A stretch of DNA of 64,000 nt from Pyrodictiaceae archaeon (lineage in GTDB: Archaea; Thermoproteota; Thermoprotei_A; Sulfolobales; Pyrodictiaceae). A program made the translations under genes and the position numbers. The stretch spans positions 1 to 64,000 of the forward strand of contig JALVSY010000016.1 in the NCBI GenBank assembly GCA_027036135.1, read 5' to 3'. Under the pieces are notes generated by a model. That model was not told the DNA's origin and made no database searches. It saw only the letters and a list, made by a program, of their open reading frames with translations. Every line of letters begins with the position of its first letter. The stretch's first letter is position 1. This document shows positions 1-7,546 of the stretch, piece after piece.

Positions 1-126
1 GCAGAGAGGCTTAGCGGCTCTGCGTGTGATGTTGCATGTTTGAAGTTACACTCATGCAACATTAGCTTATATACTCTCAAGCCTCTCGAGCCCGTGACCC
101 GGGTTCAAATCCCGGCCGCGGCACCA
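1..126 (+). tRNA. 3' part of an intron-containing tRNA (5' exon outside window)
   Basis: The 3' exon ends in a T-arm (CCGGG, TTCAAAT, CCCGG at 99-115), an acceptor strand CCGCGGC (116-122), discriminator A and an encoded CCA (124-126). No matching 5' acceptor strand (GCCGCGG) lies in the window. The preceding ~85 bases behave as an intron: GAGAGGC at 4-10 can pair with GCCTCTC near 81-87, as expected for a splice-site helix, and a perfect 9-bp hairpin lies inside (30-38 with 53-61). The anticodon is not in view, so the isotype is not called. Confidence 0.8.
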
Positions 127-217
127 AACCCTTAACACAGTTTCCAATCCTTCATTGTTCTGTTCATCGTTGTCCGAGCATTATTAGCCATGTATGATGA
201 TGGCTTTGCTCGTCCAT

Positions 218-787
218 CTAGTTATCTAGTTTCCTCTTATTTGTATTATACCATAGTGCTAGTCCTAGTACTCCGCCAGCAGCTTCTAGGGCTGAAACGA
301 GTATTATGTCAAGGTCTCCGTGAAAGCTGTTGGTGAGTCTGGCTATTAGTGCTCCTAGTGGTGAAAGAATTTCGAGGAATATGAGTCCCTTGAGGACTTC
401 TTGTACTAGATTATTGTTGTTTGCTAGGCTTTTTCCCAGAAATAGAGCCGAAAGCCATATTGTTATGAGAGTTATGAAGGCTTGAGATGATTGGTCGGGT
501 TCAGCTAAGGCTATGTAAATTATGAAGATGGAGAGCATGACGGGGTAAAGAATGAAGATAGCTATGCTATAGAGTGTCTTGCCTTGTCTAGAGAATATTG
601 CTCCTAGGCCTGGTAGTAGTGTATAGATGAGTAAGAATACCAGGAAAGGTATGGCTAAGGTGGCGGAGACAAGTGTTAGTGGCAAGATGGCTAGAAATGT
701 GGCTAGGTAGGGGGTGCCGCTAATGCTGCCTGCTAGGAGTATCAATGTTCCTGCTACGAAGCATGAAAAGTGGAGATAGTCTTTCAC
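218..787 (-). CDS. Hypothetical multi-pass membrane protein
   Basis: I do not recognise this 189-residue protein. It is very hydrophobic, with about five or six predicted membrane segments, starting near residues 8-25 and ending near 160-178, and a short basic tail (NKRKLDN). No catalytic or metal motif is visible. It lies downstream of the FKBP gene on the same strand, but a 146-bp gap with a TATA-like stretch (TTAATATA on the minus strand, near 823-830) suggests its own promoter. Its role is unknown; it is probably an integral cytoplasmic-membrane protein. Confidence 0.6.
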   Translation of the reverse strand: MKDYLHFSCFVAGTLILLAGSISGTPYLATFLAILPLTLVSATLAIPFLVFLLIYTLLPGLGAIFSRQGKTLYSIAIFILYPVMLSIFIIYIALAEPDQSSQAFITLITIWLSALFLGKSLANNNNLVQEVLKGLIFLEILSPLGALIARLTNSFHGDLDIILVSALEAAGGVLGLALWYNTNKRKLDN

Positions 788-933
788 GAAAAGTGCCCAA
801 GTGGAAACAGGGTCATGAAATCCAGTATATTAAGCTATATGTAATATCGGTGATTTTGAAGCAAGATTGCAATGGTGTTAATTAAAAGGGTTATAAATAT
901 CTGAAGTGATTAGTATATGTGTCTGTGAAGCCT

Positions 934-1719
934 TTAGCTCTGAGCACTTGTTGTCTCTGCTTGTGCTGTCTCTGTACCTGTTTGTTTACCTTCTTGCTCG
1001 GTTTTCTCTTCTTGTTTCTTAGTCTCTAGTTTCACTGTCTCTACAAACTCTATTTCTTTTACTTCGTCTTTTAGGTATTTTGCGGCCTCTAGGACCACTA
1101 TGCGCTTGGCTACTTGTAGGTCTTGTATTCCGAGGGCTTTTTCGTTCATAATTACTCGTGCTTTCTTCTCCTCTGGTGTGTACTCTATCTTTACATCGTT
1201 CTCCTTGATTGATGGTAGTAGTCTTCTCAGAACGAGGTGTAGTAGTTTTTCCTCTGGTGCTTTGAGTACTTTTACTACTTTGATTTTTGCCTCAATCGTT
1301 CTTCCTGCTAGTGGATGGTTGAAGTCAACTACTACTCGTCCCCCCGTTACACTTCTTATTACTGCTAATTGGCCGTTTATTTCAACTACTTTACCTGGTT
1401 CCGGTACTACCCCGCTTTTTAAGAAGGCGTTGCGATGCATGATTTTTATCTTAGATGGGTCTCGTTTGCCAAAGGCGTCCTCGGGCGGTATTTCTATGGT
1501 TTTCTCCTGACCCTCATCTAGCTCTTTTAGTGCTTTCTCTAGCCCCGGTAATAGTCTGCCCTCGCCTACTATGACGAGTCTTGGTCCGTATCGTTCTCTT
1601 GGATCGTAGGTTCCTTCTTTCTTAGCCTCTTCCTCGCTTGTAGTGTCTACGAGTTTTCCTGTATCTTTCACTCTAAGAGTATATTCCACTAGTACGAAGT
1701 CGCCATCGTTTAGCGGCAA
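934..1719 (-). CDS. FKBP-type peptidyl-prolyl isomerase, SlyD-like
   Basis: Cytosolic prolyl cis-trans isomerase and folding chaperone of 261 residues. The N-terminal FKBP core begins with a GDFVLVEYTLRVKDTG-type strand and includes GEGRLLPGLEKAL and a PPEDAFGKRD segment. An inserted flap domain ends in the signature VDFNHPLAGRTIEAKI seen in SlyD-type FKBPs. The C-terminal ~100 residues are an archaeal extension ending in a Lys/Glu/Thr-rich tail. It is the last gene of a leftward NSUN, Nip7-like, FKBP cluster, with only 5 bp separating it from the Nip7-like gene. The context suggests a general folding role around RNA and ribosome factors, which is inference. Confidence 0.93.
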   Translation of the reverse strand: MPLNDGDFVLVEYTLRVKDTGKLVDTTSEEEAKKEGTYDPRERYGPRLVIVGEGRLLPGLEKALKELDEGQEKTIEIPPEDAFGKRDPSKIKIMHRNAFLKSGVVPEPGKVVEINGQLAVIRSVTGGRVVVDFNHPLAGRTIEAKIKVVKVLKAPEEKLLHLVLRRLLPSIKENDVKIEYTPEEKKARVIMNEKALGIQDLQVAKRIVVLEAAKYLKDEVKEIEFVETVKLETKKQEEKTEQEGKQTGTETAQAETTSAQS

Positions 1720-1724
1720 GCGTG

Positions 1725-2276
1725 CTACACCCCGCTTCTAAGGTACCAGCCAGCATCAATGATGTTTTGAATATAAATAGTGTTTTGGCGTCTTAGTAAT
1801 CGTCCCCAGCCCAGGGGGTCATGTAGCTGGCTTAGAACTAGTACATAGTTCTCCTTACATTTTGACGTCTTTATCTCTGCCACGTTTTCGCCGAATACGT
1901 CTCTACCGTAGAGGAATAACTTCTCGGCACGGGTATTAATGACGACGTACCCCCTTGGTGGCGGTATTTTGTTCTCTAAACGTATTATAGCTGCAAGACC
2001 GAGTAGTGGCACTAACTTTTCTCCTCTAAGTCTTGCCACGTGTATGCCCACAGTGAAGGGTGTTAGTCCCTTGTTCTGCATCGTGGAGAGTTCTTCAACT
2101 AGGTTTTTCCTCACTACGTATATGTCTATGTTGCGTTCTTTCTCTCTGCATACTAGCTCTCTATCTCTTAGGAGCTCTTCTAGGCTAAGTCCTAGGCACT
2201 CGCTGATAAACTTGTTTAGCGATACCTTTGTCTTCTTATTACAGTGCCCGTACTCTATGTTTTCCTTAGTTTGCAT
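1725..2276 (-). CDS. Nip7-like PUA-domain RNA-binding protein
   Basis: A 183-residue protein whose C-terminal half resembles Nip7/UPF0113 PUA domains: a LFLYGRDVFGENV segment matches the FLYG-H-V region of Nip7, followed by VLVLSQLHDPLGWG, which parallels the PLGFG strand, and an end like NIIDAGWYLR. In eukaryotes Nip7 binds pre-rRNA and works in 60S maturation; an rRNA or tRNA-binding role here is inferred. It overlaps the end of the NSUN methyltransferase gene by 22 bp, so the two are probably translated from one mRNA and may act on the same RNA. The N-terminal ~40 residues, with two cysteines and many lysines, are not assigned. Confidence 0.75.
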   Translation of the reverse strand: MQTKENIEYGHCNKKTKVSLNKFISECLGLSLEELLRDRELVCREKERNIDIYVVRKNLVEELSTMQNKGLTPFTVGIHVARLRGEKLVPLLGLAAIIRLENKIPPPRGYVVINTRAEKLFLYGRDVFGENVAEIKTSKCKENYVLVLSQLHDPLGWGRLLRRQNTIYIQNIIDAGWYLRSGV

Positions 2277-3298
2277 ATTGTGAAGCCCTCTGTGCGATGT
2301 AGGTGTGGGAAGAGGCGTCTACATCTAGCTAGGGAGGGGTCTGTTCTTAGGCCAGCATAGCTTGTTCTTCCGGGCTCTCCTGGTATGCGTGGTTGCTCTA
2401 TCTCGAAGTCTCCCCGTTTCTTAAGCAGTGTGTTGATAACGTACTCGTTTTCCTCGAAGCTCATGCTACAAGTCGCGTAGATTATTGTTGCGTTCTTCCT
2501 AGCTGCGCTAAGGGCTGCGTCTAGTAGTTGGAGTTGGAGATGGACTCTTGTGAGTATGTCGTCTATAGTGCGTGGCCTAGTCTTAGCAGGGTACGGTATT
2601 AGGCCTTCTCCACTACATGGTGCGTCGAGTAGTATTGAGTCAAATTTTCCCAGTCTGGGGACCTCTCGTGCATCCATGTTTATCGCTACTACGTTATCCA
2701 CGTGTAAGCGGCTTAGATTGTTCTTGAGAGCTAGTAGTTTTCTATTGTTTATGTCTAGCGCGATTATTTTTGCACGGTTATTGTGTTGTGCTATTTGTGT
2801 TGTTTTTATACCAGCGCCAGCGCACATGTCAAGTACCCTGTTGGCTTGTTCCGGTTCTTGTGCTAGTACTGCCAGCATTGAGGCTGGGCCCTGTATTGCA
2901 TAGAGCCCTAGCATGTACTCATGTAGTGCGCCTATTGGTATAGGTGTATGTTCAACGATTATGCCATAGGGTGTTGGCTTATACTCTTTTACTAAGAGCC
3001 CCTTGGCTTCTAGTCCCTTAATTAGTCTATCCCTAGTGGTTAGTAGCGTGTTAGTACGTATTGTTTTAAGAGGCTTTGTCTCCAGGATTTTTTCTAGATC
3101 ATTCATGGATAAGAGTTCGATGTATCTTGCTGCTTGGTGCACATGTATCCAGCTATACCTCGCGGTTATTCTCTCTGCTTTCTCTGCATTTTTCTCTATA
3201 ACCTTTGTTAGTGCTTTACGCAGGATGGCTAGCTCTTCGGTGAAGTTTTTTTGAGGCAATGTCTTCCCGTCTTCTTGGTGCTGATTAGTGACGCTCAT
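2255..3298 (-). CDS. NSUN-family RNA (cytosine-C5) methyltransferase
   Basis: SAM-dependent m5C methyltransferase of rRNA or tRNA (347 residues). The Rossmann motif I is DMCAGAG (about 158-164), motif IV has the conserved Pro-Cys (LDAPCSGEG, Cys near 228), and motif VI has the catalytic TCS (Cys near 277) followed by FEENEYVI, the standard two-cysteine NSUN arrangement. The N-terminal ~130 residues form the usual RNA-binding region, including a LRTNTL-like strand (IRTNTLL). The annotated ATG at 3298 lies inside the divergent NMN adenylyltransferase gene; an in-frame TTG at 3259 would remove the overlap and lose only non-conserved residues. The substrate cannot be decided from sequence. Confidence 0.92.
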   Translation of the reverse strand: MSVTNQHQEDGKTLPQKNFTEELAILRKALTKVIEKNAEKAERITARYSWIHVHQAARYIELLSMNDLEKILETKPLKTIRTNTLLTTRDRLIKGLEAKGLLVKEYKPTPYGIIVEHTPIPIGALHEYMLGLYAIQGPASMLAVLAQEPEQANRVLDMCAGAGIKTTQIAQHNNRAKIIALDINNRKLLALKNNLSRLHVDNVVAINMDAREVPRLGKFDSILLDAPCSGEGLIPYPAKTRPRTIDDILTRVHLQLQLLDAALSAARKNATIIYATCSMSFEENEYVINTLLKKRGDFEIEQPRIPGEPGRTSYAGLRTDPSLARCRRLFPHLHRTEGFTICKLRKT

Positions 3299-3818
3299 AG
3301 TTCGACGTGGCCTCTTCGTTGGGCGCTTCCAGCCTCCTCACTGGGGTCACATAGAGGTTATAAGGTGGTGCATGAGGCACGTTGATGAACTTATTATAGT
3401 TATTGGATCCGCTCAAGAAAGCCATACTATCAAGAACCCCTTTACAGCAGGAGAGCGTATAGAGATGCTTCGCCTCGCTCTCCGTGATTCTGGTATCGAT
3501 GTTTCCCATGTCTACTTGGTACCAGTACAAGATATTGCTATGAACTTTGTGTGGCCACGTTATATAGAGCTGCTTGTGCCTAGGTTCCAGGTAGTGTTCT
3601 CGCGTAACCCATTGGTAGTTAGATTGTTTAATGAATATGGCTACAGGATTATCGAGCCTCCTAGCTTTAGCAGGGATGAATATAGTGCAACTCATGTACG
3701 CAACCTCATGCTTAGTGGTAATGATGAGTGGAGAAGACTCGTTCCTCCGAGTGTTGCTAGCTATATTGATTCTATAAAGGGTGTTGAGCGTATACAGAGA
3801 ATAGCTATGAAAGACTAG
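3288..3818 (+). CDS. nadM: Nicotinamide-nucleotide adenylyltransferase (archaeal NMNAT)
   Basis: Makes NAD+ from NMN and ATP in the cytosol. The 176-residue length matches archaeal NMNATs (168-186 residues). The nucleotidyltransferase signature GRFQPPHWGH is at residues 12-21, GSAQESHT and NPFTAGER follow, and the C-terminal phosphate-binding motif reads YSATHVR. The start is GTG at 3288: it is the only ATG, GTG or TTG between the upstream in-frame stop (3282-3284) and the conserved GRFQ motif. This forces an 11-bp head-to-head overlap with the long form of the NSUN gene. Confidence 0.96.
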   Translation: MTLIVRRGLFVGRFQPPHWGHIEVIRWCMRHVDELIIVIGSAQESHTIKNPFTAGERIEMLRLALRDSGIDVSHVYLVPVQDIAMNFVWPRYIELLVPRFQVVFSRNPLVVRLFNEYGYRIIEPPSFSRDEYSATHVRNLMLSGNDEWRRLVPPSVASYIDSIKGVERIQRIAMKD

Positions 3819-3834
3819 TAGGAGGTGACCACGG

Positions 3835-4908
3835 TTGATAGTGATAGATGGTAGTATTGGTGAGGGTGGTGGACAAATACTGCGCACTTCGCTTGCTCTT
3901 GCAGCTCTGCTCGGCAAAGAGATAAGGATAATCAATATTAGGGCTAAGCGCCCTCGCCCAGGTCTACAAAGACAACATATGGTCTCTGTTCAGGCAGTTG
4001 CTGAGCTATCTGGTGCAAAGGTAGATGGCCTTCATCTAGGCTCAACAGAAATAGTGTTTAGGCCTGGAAGTATCCGGAGCGGTACTTTCAGGTTTAATAT
4101 AGGTACAGCGGGCAGTGTAACGCTAGTTATGCAAGCTATTCTACCTGTTATGGCATTTGCTCCTGGGCCTATTATTGTTGAGATACGTGGTGGAACTGAT
4201 GTACCGTGGAGCCCGCCAATAGACTATATGCGGTTTGTATTCTCTCACCTCCTTGAAAAATTCGGATTTAGCATAGATATTGTGGTAAGGAGGAGAGGAC
4301 ATTACCCTCGTGGCGGCGGAATAGTAGTAGTTAATGCACCTAACCCTCCACGCATGTTAAGAAGCGCTATCCTAAAGGAGAGAGGAGAGATTAGAGCCAT
4401 TGAGGGGCTCTCCCATGCGGTTCGGCTCCCGAGGCATGTTGCGGAGAGACAAGCTCGTAGCGCCGAGGAGTATTTGCGTAACAAGCTGGGCAACATACCT
4501 ATAAGGATAAATACTGAGTGGTATGAGCCGAGCCGTGACCCTCACTTGGGCCCAGGTAGCGGTATTGTTGTCTGGGCCTATACTAGGAACTCTATACTTG
4601 GTGGTGACTCGCTTGGAGCCAAGGGAAAGCGTGCAGAGGTAGTCGGACAAGAGGCGGCCCAGCGACTTTACGAAGATCTCATTACAGGTAAGGCGCTTGA
4701 TAGACATGCTTCTGATATGGTGCTTGTATATGCAGCTCTTGCTTGCGGCGAATCCATACTAGGCGGCTCTAGACTCACCATGCATGCATGGACAAATGTA
4801 AAGATACTCGAACAATTAATTCCTAATGTCAGGATAGAATTCATTGAAGGAGGTGAGTTAAATAAGTCATTCATTGTCAGGGTTAAGGGAATTTGTTTCC
4901 AGAGATAA
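3835..4908 (+). CDS. rtcA: RNA 3'-terminal phosphate cyclase
   Basis: Converts RNA 3'-phosphate ends to 2',3'-cyclic phosphates through a covalent AMP-histidine intermediate. The 357-residue protein starts with the signature IDGSIGEGGGQILRTSLALA, carries the RPGLQRQH segment, GTAGSVTLVMQ, and the C-terminal catalytic region MHAWTNVKILEQLIP with its conserved His. The TTG start at 3835 is supported by a strong ribosome-binding site (AGGAGGTGA at 3821-3829) six bases upstream. It follows nadM by 16 bp and probably shares its transcript. It could feed tRNA or rRNA processing, but the physiological target is not shown here. Confidence 0.96.
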   Translation: MIVIDGSIGEGGGQILRTSLALAALLGKEIRIINIRAKRPRPGLQRQHMVSVQAVAELSGAKVDGLHLGSTEIVFRPGSIRSGTFRFNIGTAGSVTLVMQAILPVMAFAPGPIIVEIRGGTDVPWSPPIDYMRFVFSHLLEKFGFSIDIVVRRRGHYPRGGGIVVVNAPNPPRMLRSAILKERGEIRAIEGLSHAVRLPRHVAERQARSAEEYLRNKLGNIPIRINTEWYEPSRDPHLGPGSGIVVWAYTRNSILGGDSLGAKGKRAEVVGQEAAQRLYEDLITGKALDRHASDMVLVYAALACGESILGGSRLTMHAWTNVKILEQLIPNVRIEFIEGGELNKSFIVRVKGICFQR

Positions 4909-4918
4909 CAAACTAGTT

Positions 4919-6040
4919 TTATGCATTATCTATGAAGAGCCATGGTGTGATCCTTTGTAGGCATAGATGAATGACTCTAATAAGGCTCTCTATATTCTTG
5001 CCAGTTAGCGCGGAAATCGGAATAATCTGGTCTATGCAAGTATGTTTAGAAACGAGTATATCTTGGATACTTTCTGAAACTCTTGTTAGAGCATCACTAA
5101 TATTTGCTATGTCGGTTTTATTGAATGCTATTATAAGTCCTATATCGCGTTTCCTAACTATATTATCATATATATCTCTTAGTAATGCTATTTGTTCGTC
5201 TATGTCTTGGACTCTTTCATCCGATGGGTCAAATAAATATAGAATGATATCGGGGAGCGAGCTTATGGCTGCAAGGGCTTTTCTCTCTATTTCATTCTGC
5301 TGTAATAGTGGCCTTTCCAAAATACCTGGAGTATCAACTACATAGAATTCTATTCCTTCGTGCCTTGTTTTTCCAACTATTATATTCTTAGTTGTAAAGG
5401 GATATGGAGCTACCTCTGGTTTTGCTGTCGATAAATGCCTAACTAGTGTTGATTTGCCGGAGCTAGGTATACCTGCTACAACTACTACTGGTAGCCCCTC
5501 AGATATAATGTGAGTGTGAAGTAGTTCTTGGTGCACTTTGCGCAGAACTTCAAGGTCTCTTTTAAGACGACGAACAACAGAAAGTATACGCCCGCTCCCC
5601 TCCCTTCTATAACGGCTCGCTTCTCGCGAATCCTGCGCGGACAGTACTAGTAACTTATACTCGTTCCAGAACTCACGTATAAGCTTAAGAGTTCTCCGTA
5701 CTCTTCTAAGTGAATTCTCATAGCTTATTCCCACGAAGTTTTCCACAAGTGCTCGGTGAAAATCACTCATCTCCTCTAGCCTGGGAAGTCTAGCTATTTC
5801 TCGTAGCCTAGAATATACCACATTAAATACAACTTCTAAGCGCTTTAGTTCAAGTTCTTTTTTCCCGTATAAACCTGGTTTTCTTTTCCTAATTTTGCGG
5901 TATCGTTCTCCAACTATTCTTACAATCTCGTCTGATGTATATACATATATGCGCCTAAGGGCTAAGACGGTGCTTACGAGCTTTTGAGCATTCTTATGTC
6001 TTTCTATCCAAGGAAGTTCTTGTATGCCTTCTTTCTGCAT
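4919..6040 (-). CDS. NOG1-family GTPase
   Basis: A TRAFAC-class GTPase of 373 residues related to NOG1, a large-subunit ribosome assembly factor. A ~180-residue helical, basic N-terminal region precedes the G domain: G1 GIPSSGKST (190-198), G3 DTPG (236-239), G4 NKTD (307-310) and G5 SAL near 344. The SSGKST P-loop is the NOG1 type. It is convergent with rtcA (10 bp between stops). A TATA-like box on the minus strand (CACTATTATAGG around 6070-6080) lies ahead of the ATG at 6040. A ribosome biogenesis role is inferred from the family. Confidence 0.9.
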   Translation of the reverse strand: MQKEGIQELPWIERHKNAQKLVSTVLALRRIYVYTSDEIVRIVGERYRKIRKRKPGLYGKKELELKRLEVVFNVVYSRLREIARLPRLEEMSDFHRALVENFVGISYENSLRRVRRTLKLIREFWNEYKLLVLSAQDSREASRYRREGSGRILSVVRRLKRDLEVLRKVHQELLHTHIISEGLPVVVVAGIPSSGKSTLVRHLSTAKPEVAPYPFTTKNIIVGKTRHEGIEFYVVDTPGILERPLLQQNEIERKALAAISSLPDIILYLFDPSDERVQDIDEQIALLRDIYDNIVRKRDIGLIIAFNKTDIANISDALTRVSESIQDILVSKHTCIDQIIPISALTGKNIESLIRVIHLCLQRITPWLFIDNA

Positions 6041-6120
6041 AGTAGGCTCCTCGTAGGGTTTACTTGGAGTTCACCCTATAATAGTGTCTATAGTATCACG
6101 ATGCCAATATTATTTTGGGG

Positions 6121-6327
6121 TTAATCTATGCATTTCAGCACATTTTTAACTACTCTCTTTATCCTGCTCCTCGATATATTGTATTTCCGAGAATAATATG
6201 ATATTAATGGATACTCTCCTTGTTTAATAGACTTAGCTATCTCTATCGCTAGGATCTTTAGATTGCCGTTTAGTCGGCGAACAAGTGTTGCCAAGCACTC
6301 ATTGTCCAATAATTCATTCTCATACAT
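6121..6327 (-). CDS. Small HTH-like protein paired with the zinc-ribbon gene
   Basis: A 68-residue protein that I do not recognise. The C-terminal half (about residues 40-64, ISYYSRKYNISRSRIKRVVKN) reads as a helix-turn-helix with a basic second helix. It begins 34 bp after the TFIIB-like zinc-ribbon gene on the same strand, so the two are probably cotranscribed. Together they supply a zinc ribbon and a short helical module as separate polypeptides, which is reminiscent of parts of TFB, but the HTH does not look like a cyclin repeat. Function unknown; a regulatory DNA-binding role is a guess. Confidence 0.55.
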   Translation of the reverse strand: MYENELLDNECLATLVRRLNGNLKILAIEIAKSIKQGEYPLISYYSRKYNISRSRIKRVVKNVLKCID

Positions 6328-6361
6328 GAGGATTGAGGTTAGCTTAGCTAAGTAATGAGGG

Positions 6362-6634
6362 TTAGTCTCTCTCAGTTTTTTTTGAAAGTTTTGTTGATAG
6401 AACTAGTTTATTGAAGTTGAAGTTTATTAGCTCTGTTTCTGTAATGGTATAACGTCTCTCAATGCCGGTTCTGGATGCTTTGTACACTTGTATGTTAACA
6501 GCAGTACAATCATACACAGCATCATCTATTACTGTTCCACAGTCCCTGCAGACAACAATCCCTCTATTATAATCTATGACTACGTTACTTGATCCACAGT
6601 AGGGGCACTTCCTTATATATCTTGTCAATAACAA
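6362..6634 (-). CDS. TFIIB-type zinc-ribbon protein lacking cyclin repeats
   Basis: A 90-residue protein with an N-terminal zinc ribbon: CPYC (residues 10-13), then VVCRDCGTVIDD (CRDC at about 29-32), which is the TFIIB/TFB ribbon pattern. The rest (about 33-90) is polar and has no TFB cyclin folds, so it is far too short for a full TFB of about 300 residues. The TTG start at 6634 follows AGGGAGA by a few bases, and a TATA-like CTTTTATCA lies upstream on the minus strand (near 6665-6674). It could recruit RNA polymerase or compete with TFB; neither is shown. Confidence 0.7.
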   Translation of the reverse strand: MLLTRYIRKCPYCGSSNVVIDYNRGIVVCRDCGTVIDDAVYDCTAVNIQVYKASRTGIERRYTITETELINFNFNKLVLSTKLSKKTERD

Positions 6635-6770
6635 TTATCTCCCTGTAACTAGTCATTATGCTTTCTTTTGATAAAAGCTAATAGAGATGGGTGTTCTATT
6701 CCTTGGCTGTGTCTTCGTTGAAACTATTCCTCTGTGGAAAAGAGGATAGCGTTTGTTGTTTAGGCAAAAT

Positions 6771-6780
6771 CATATTTATA
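6771..6780 (+). promoter_or_regulatory. TATA box of the psmB1 gene
   Basis: CATATTTATA lies about 40-50 bp upstream of the psmB1 ATG (6821). Transcription would begin near 6800-6805 and give a leader of about 20 bases with only a weak ribosome-binding site (GGGGCAAGAG). Confidence 0.5.
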
Positions 6781-6820
6781 CTGAATATTAGGCTAGGACT
6801 AGCCTTGGGGCAAGAGAATT

Positions 6821-7441
6821 ATGAGCTATCATGAATACGGTATAGGCGCAACAGCAGTAGGTGTTAGAGGAAGAGACTTTGTAATCCTTGGTGCTGAGAG
6901 ACGTGTCAGCTATGGTGGCTATGTGGCAAGTAAAGCTGGTAAGAAGGTCTATAAGGTAACTGATTATCTCGGCATGGCGCTTGCTGGGTTATTTGCAGAC
7001 ATCCAGGCTATAACAAAGATGCTAAAAGCGAACATTGATTATTACAATCTAGTAGTTGGCAAACGTATAAGTATTAGAGCAGCGGCGAAGCTACTAGCAA
7101 CAATACTGTATTCTTACAAATACTTCCCATTCTTCTCAGAGGTTCTGATAGGTGGAATAGATCTAGAAGGAGAGCCAAGATTGTATGTAATGGATCCTCT
7201 TGGCTCGCTCATTGAGGACGACTTTGCAGCTCTTGGATCGGGCGCCCCCATAGCAATAGGTGTCCTAGAAACACGATATAGCAAAGATATGAGAGTAGAG
7301 GATGCAAAGAAAATGGTTGTCGATTCCATAAGAGCAGCTATAGAACGAGACGCGTTATCGGGCGACGGCATAGATATCTTAGTAATAGTGCGCGAAGATA
7401 ATAAGGTAAAGGCTAAGGAGGAATCAATAAAGCTCTTTTAG
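6821..7441 (+). CDS. psmB1: Proteasome beta subunit, probably non-catalytic (Thr1 replaced by Ala)
   Basis: A 20S proteasome beta-type subunit of 206 residues. The usual mature N-terminus TTTVG aligns with ATAVG (residues 10-14), so the catalytic Thr1 is Ala10; Glu17 (in GAERRVS) and Lys33 (in AGKKVYKV) of the active-site set are kept. The prosegment is only nine residues (ending in Gly) and may never be removed. GSGAPIAIGV, the conserved glycine-rich loop, and GDGIDI near the C-terminus are present. Crenarchaeal proteasomes with one inactive and one active beta subunit are known from Sulfolobus; here the active partner is 2 kb downstream. It is likely structural or regulatory in a mixed beta ring. 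Confidence 0.92.
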   Translation: MSYHEYGIGATAVGVRGRDFVILGAERRVSYGGYVASKAGKKVYKVTDYLGMALAGLFADIQAITKMLKANIDYYNLVVGKRISIRAAAKLLATILYSYKYFPFFSEVLIGGIDLEGEPRLYVMDPLGSLIEDDFAALGSGAPIAIGVLETRYSKDMRVEDAKKMVVDSIRAAIERDALSGDGIDILVIVREDNKVKAKEESIKLF

Positions 7442-7546
7442 TACGTAATAATTAACTCTTTCATTCTCCGCGCCCTATATGGTGAACAAAACCTAGAATA
7501 AGGATGCACCAAATTAATTTCACTTTAATTGTGAGATGGAGGCGAA

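Noticed and set aside
3285-3935. A 216-residue open frame on the minus strand
   Set aside because: It lies opposite nadM and the start of rtcA, which carry strong family motifs. Its composition has no domain signature.
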